Assembly (NCBI GenBank): GCA_016184455.1 | Contig: JACPCS010000130.1 | Coordinates: forward strand, 29,203 to 65,390 | Source: Acidobacteriota bacterium | GTDB taxonomy: Bacteria; Acidobacteriota; Vicinamibacteria; Vicinamibacterales; UBA2999 | DNA: 36,188 nt | Direction: 5' to 3' | Shown: positions 34,167 through 36,188 of the stretch, one piece after another | Layout of the letters: the number at the start of each line of letters is the position of its first letter | Numbering within the stretch: the first letter of the stretch is position 1 | Program-made: the position numbers and the translations under genes | The notes under the pieces: model-generated | The model's database searches: none | What the model was told of the DNA's origin: nothing | Seen by the model: the letters and a program-made list of their open reading frames with translations, nothing else

Positions 34167-35435
34167 ATGGACGTGTATGGCGAGCTTGAGTGGCGCGGCC
34201 TCGTTTATGACGCGACCGAAGGCGTGCGTGACCTGGTCGCGCGCGCAAAGGTCACGACGTACGCGGGATTCGATCCAACCGCCGCCAGCCTGCACGTCGG
34301 CCACCTGCTGCCGATTCTGACGCTCGCCAGGTTTCAACGGTTCGGCCATGCGCCCATCGCGCTCGTGGGTGGCGGCACCGGGCTGATTGGCGACCCGAGC
34401 TTCAAGGCAGCGGAACGCACACTGCTCACCACCGAACAGGTGGAGGCCAACGTCGAAGGCATTCGCGGGCAGCTCGCCCGATTCCTGGATTTCGACAGTG
34501 CGACCGCGCCGGCGCGGCTCGTCAACAACGCGGAGTGGCTGACGAAGCTCGGGGCCATCGATTTCATGCGCGACGTCGGCAAGCACTTCACGGTGAACGC
34601 GATGGTCGCGAAGGATTCTGTGAAGCGGCGCATGGAGAGCGAGGAGGGCATTTCGTACACCGAGTTCAGCTATCCGTTGCTCCAGTCGTACGACTTCCTC
34701 GTGCTGTATGACCGGTTCAACTGCACGCTGCAGATCGGCGGCAGCGATCAGTGGGGCAACATCACCGCCGGGATGGACCTGATCCGGCGCGTGCGCGGCC
34801 ACAGAGTGCACGGGCTCGTGCTGCCGCTCCTCATGACTGCCGCTGGAACGAAGTTCGGGAAGACGGAAGCGGGCTCGGTGTGGCTCGATCCCGCGCTGAC
34901 GCGTCCGTATGACTTCTATCAGTTCTGGATCAACACGGACGATCGGGACGCGGTGAAGTACCTCAGGTTCTTCACGTATCTTTCGCAGGAGCGCATCGCA
35001 GCGCTCGAGGCCGCGTCGGCGCGCGAAGCCGCGAAGCGGCATGCGCAGCGGGAGCTCGCCCGGGAGGTCACACGGCTGGTGCACGGCGACGCCGGCGTCA
35101 GAGAGGCGGAAGCGGCAACGGATGCGCTCTTCGGCGCCGACGTATCGAAGATGTCGGTCGCTGATCTGCTCCGCGTGTTTCCCAATGTGCCCTCGGCGAC
35201 GACGACGTACGCGCCGGAGGGGTGGCCGGCGGTCGAGCTGCTGGCCTCAGCCGGCGTGACGAGCTCGAAGGGCGAGGCGACGCGCTTGATCCGCAGCGGC
35301 GGGATTTACGTAAACGGTCGGCGCTTGACCGATGAGAAAGAGCGGCTGCGCCCGGAGTCAGCCGTCGAAGGCCAGCTCTTCGTCGTGCGCAAAGGAAAGC
35401 GGGACAACTACCTGATCCGAATCGTTCGAGGTTGA
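34167..35435 (+). CDS. tyrS: Tyrosyl-tRNA synthetase
   Basis: 422 aa, TyrRS of the bacterial TyrS type. Class I signatures: H43-V-G-H46 (HIGH-like), GGGTGLIGDPSFKAAER, QIGGSDQWGNITAG (tyrosine/adenylate recognition) and KFGKTEAGSVWLD (KMSKS-like). The C-terminal S4 RNA-binding domain is present (SKGEATRLIRSGGIYVNGRRL). It charges tRNA-Tyr in the cytosol. Its TGA (33-35 of 354xx) lies within a TTGACA -35 hexamer of the following promoter. A T-box, common upstream of tyrS in Firmicutes, is absent. Confidence 0.97.
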   Translation: MDVYGELEWRGLVYDATEGVRDLVARAKVTTYAGFDPTAASLHVGHLLPILTLARFQRFGHAPIALVGGGTGLIGDPSFKAAERTLLTTEQVEANVEGIRGQLARFLDFDSATAPARLVNNAEWLTKLGAIDFMRDVGKHFTVNAMVAKDSVKRRMESEEGISYTEFSYPLLQSYDFLVLYDRFNCTLQIGGSDQWGNITAGMDLIRRVRGHRVHGLVLPLLMTAAGTKFGKTEAGSVWLDPALTRPYDFYQFWINTDDRDAVKYLRFFTYLSQERIAALEAASAREAAKRHAQRELAREVTRLVHGDAGVREAEAATDALFGADVSKMSVADLLRVFPNVPSATTTYAPEGWPAVELLASAGVTSSKGEATRLIRSGGIYVNGRRLTDEKERLRPESAVEGQLFVVRKGKRDNYLIRIVRG

Positions 35436-35460
35436 CATTCCAGTCCAGGGGCCCTAGTCT
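35432..35460 (+). promoter_or_regulatory. Promoter P1 overlapping the tyrS stop codon
   Basis: TTGACA (35432-35437) is a perfect -35; 17 nt later TAGTCT (35455-35460) is the -10. The tyrS TGA is contained in the hexamer. Expected start is about 35466-35467, precisely the 5' base of the closing stem of the structured element that follows. Confidence 0.6.
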
Positions 35461-35466
35461 TAGTAG

Positions 35467-35547
35467 GTTCACCTGACGGACGCCCGTCCGGGAGTGGGTT
35501 TAAGGAACGGCGCCAAGCCGTTCCGGTAGAACAGCGCGTAGGTGAAC
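35467..35547 (+). ncRNA. Predicted three-way-junction RNA element before the rRNA operon
   Basis: GTTCACCT (35467-35474) pairs perfectly with AGGTGAAC (35540-35547) and encloses two perfect hairpins: CGGACG-CC-CGTCCG (35477-35490) and GGAACGGC-GCCAA-GCCGTTCC (35504-35524). The 9-mer GCCCTAGTC flanks the element on both sides (35451-35459 and 35548-35556). I cannot match it to 6S RNA, SRP RNA, RNase P or tmRNA. It could be the 5' domain of a long pre-rRNA leader, a free small RNA or a mini-transposable element with 8-bp inverted ends. Confidence 0.5.
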
Positions 35548-35587
35548 GCCCTAGTCGGATCCCCGCAAACGCCCCTCAGAAAAGGGG

Positions 35588-35616
35588 TTGACAGACCGGG
35601 CACCCGATAGTAACCT
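35588..35616 (+). promoter_or_regulatory. Promoter P2 of the rRNA operon
   Basis: TTGACA (35588-35593), 17-nt spacer, TAACCT (35611-35616). Second TTGACA of the gap. It is preceded by a CCCCT...AGGGG hairpin (35574-35587) that could end P1 transcripts, and followed by the dyad AACCTTAAAAGGTT. Confidence 0.6.
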
Positions 35617-35662
35617 TAAAAGGTTCCCCTGAAGGCGGTTGGTTGCCTCGAGGGGAGGCTCG

Positions 35663-35746
35663 GTTCTTTGAAAACTAGATAGTGCGTGCAAGCACGACAA
35701 CCCGTCGAGTGTCAGCCGTTCTGTCGGCAACGACAGGACAACGGCT
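35663..35746 (+). promoter_or_regulatory. rRNA leader: boxA-like site and GNRA hairpin
   Basis: GTTCTTTGAAAACT (35663-35676) resembles the leader antitermination motif found before many 16S genes. Then CGTGC-AA-GCACG (35685-35696), and a long hairpin at 35714-35746: AGCCGTT+CTGTCG, GCAA tetraloop, CGACAG, 3-nt bulge, AACGGCT. Elements of Nus-factor binding and RNase III processing are the likely roles. Confidence 0.5.
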
Positions 35747-35845
35747 CCGGTGAACCCCCGGTGACACGGGAATAAACCGGGAGTCGACACAAGACAGAAC
35801 AACGCAAGAGCCAAGTTCAACAGGCGCTCGCGTTAACGAGTTGGG

Positions 35846-35872
35846 CTCGCCTTCGGGCGAGAACAGCCTCTT

Positions 35873-35877
<5 letters not shown>
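35846..35877 (+). promoter_or_regulatory. UUCG hairpin and boxA just upstream of 16S rRNA
   Basis: CTCGCC-TTCG-GGCGAG (35846-35861) is a perfect stable tetraloop hairpin. GCCTCTTTAACA (35866-35877) matches the boxA consensus TGCTCTTTAACA and abuts the mature 16S 5' end. The stretch 35747-35845 holds only weak GC-rich dyads (e.g. CCCGGT...ACCGGG, 35757-35793). Confidence 0.6.

Positions 35878-36188
<311 letters not shown>

Noticed and set aside
35467..35547. 6S RNA, SRP RNA, RNase P RNA, tmRNA or tRNA
   Set aside because: Size, fold and conserved loops do not fit any of them.

Overview
The window is GC-rich bacterial chromosome with strong use of G/C-ending codons. The first ~316 bases of a 16S rRNA gene close it, and the 5' 16S sequence (AGAATCAACGCTGGCGGCGT and the V1-V2 region that follows) looks like Acidobacteriota, most probably the Vicinamibacteria (subgroup 6) lineage. 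That assignment is from memory of the 16S signature, not from a search. All recognisable genes are chromosomal housekeeping or envelope genes. I see no prophage, IS element, CRISPR array or tRNA gene.

Left part (1-9236): an enolase 5' end and glgC on the minus strand; a divergent exported protein of unknown function with a good sigma70-type promoter; a beta-barrel (TonB-dependent-receptor-like) protein whose 5' end seems lost; and a two-gene signalling operon made of a PDZ/multi-TM/GAF/PAS histidine kinase and a sigma54-dependent NtrC-type regulator.

Middle (9256-18244, minus strand): a tightly packed run of eight genes, STAS protein, UbiA-type phosphoribosyl-polyprenyl-phosphate synthase, DUF362 protein, Arg/Pro/Glu-rich unknown, two paralogous GT4 glycosyltransferases, Tat-exported VOC protein, and a fused EamA transporter-methyltransferase. 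Gaps are 4-nt overlaps to 10 nt. This looks like an uncharacterised lipid-linked glycan assembly operon. Upstream of it are a zinc-ribbon protein and rpsU.

Right part (18462-33440, mostly plus strand): purine biosynthesis genes in two blocks. purD is followed by mtaB and a ParB-domain gene; after the convergent rlmN comes an M16 peptidase-purB-purS-purQ-purL-purF-HEAT protein-purM-purN operon. Together these encode phosphoribosylamine synthesis (PurF), glycine addition (PurD), formylation (PurN), FGAM synthesis (PurSQL), AIR synthesis (PurM) and both PurB lyase steps; purC/E/K/H are not here. A decayed metallophosphoesterase, tyrS and an rRNA operon with an elaborate leader end the window.

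The most unusual points are: the eight-gene glycan operon with two apparent CTG starts and a transporter-methyltransferase fusion whose linker contains an intergenic-type palindrome; palindromic repeats that supply the stop codons of flanking genes; a metallophosphoesterase that has lost its GNHD segment by a frameshifting deletion; an exported HEAT-repeat gene embedded in the purine operon; and a compact, perfectly base-paired element starting exactly where a promoter overlapping the tyrS stop codon should initiate, ahead of the rRNA operon.
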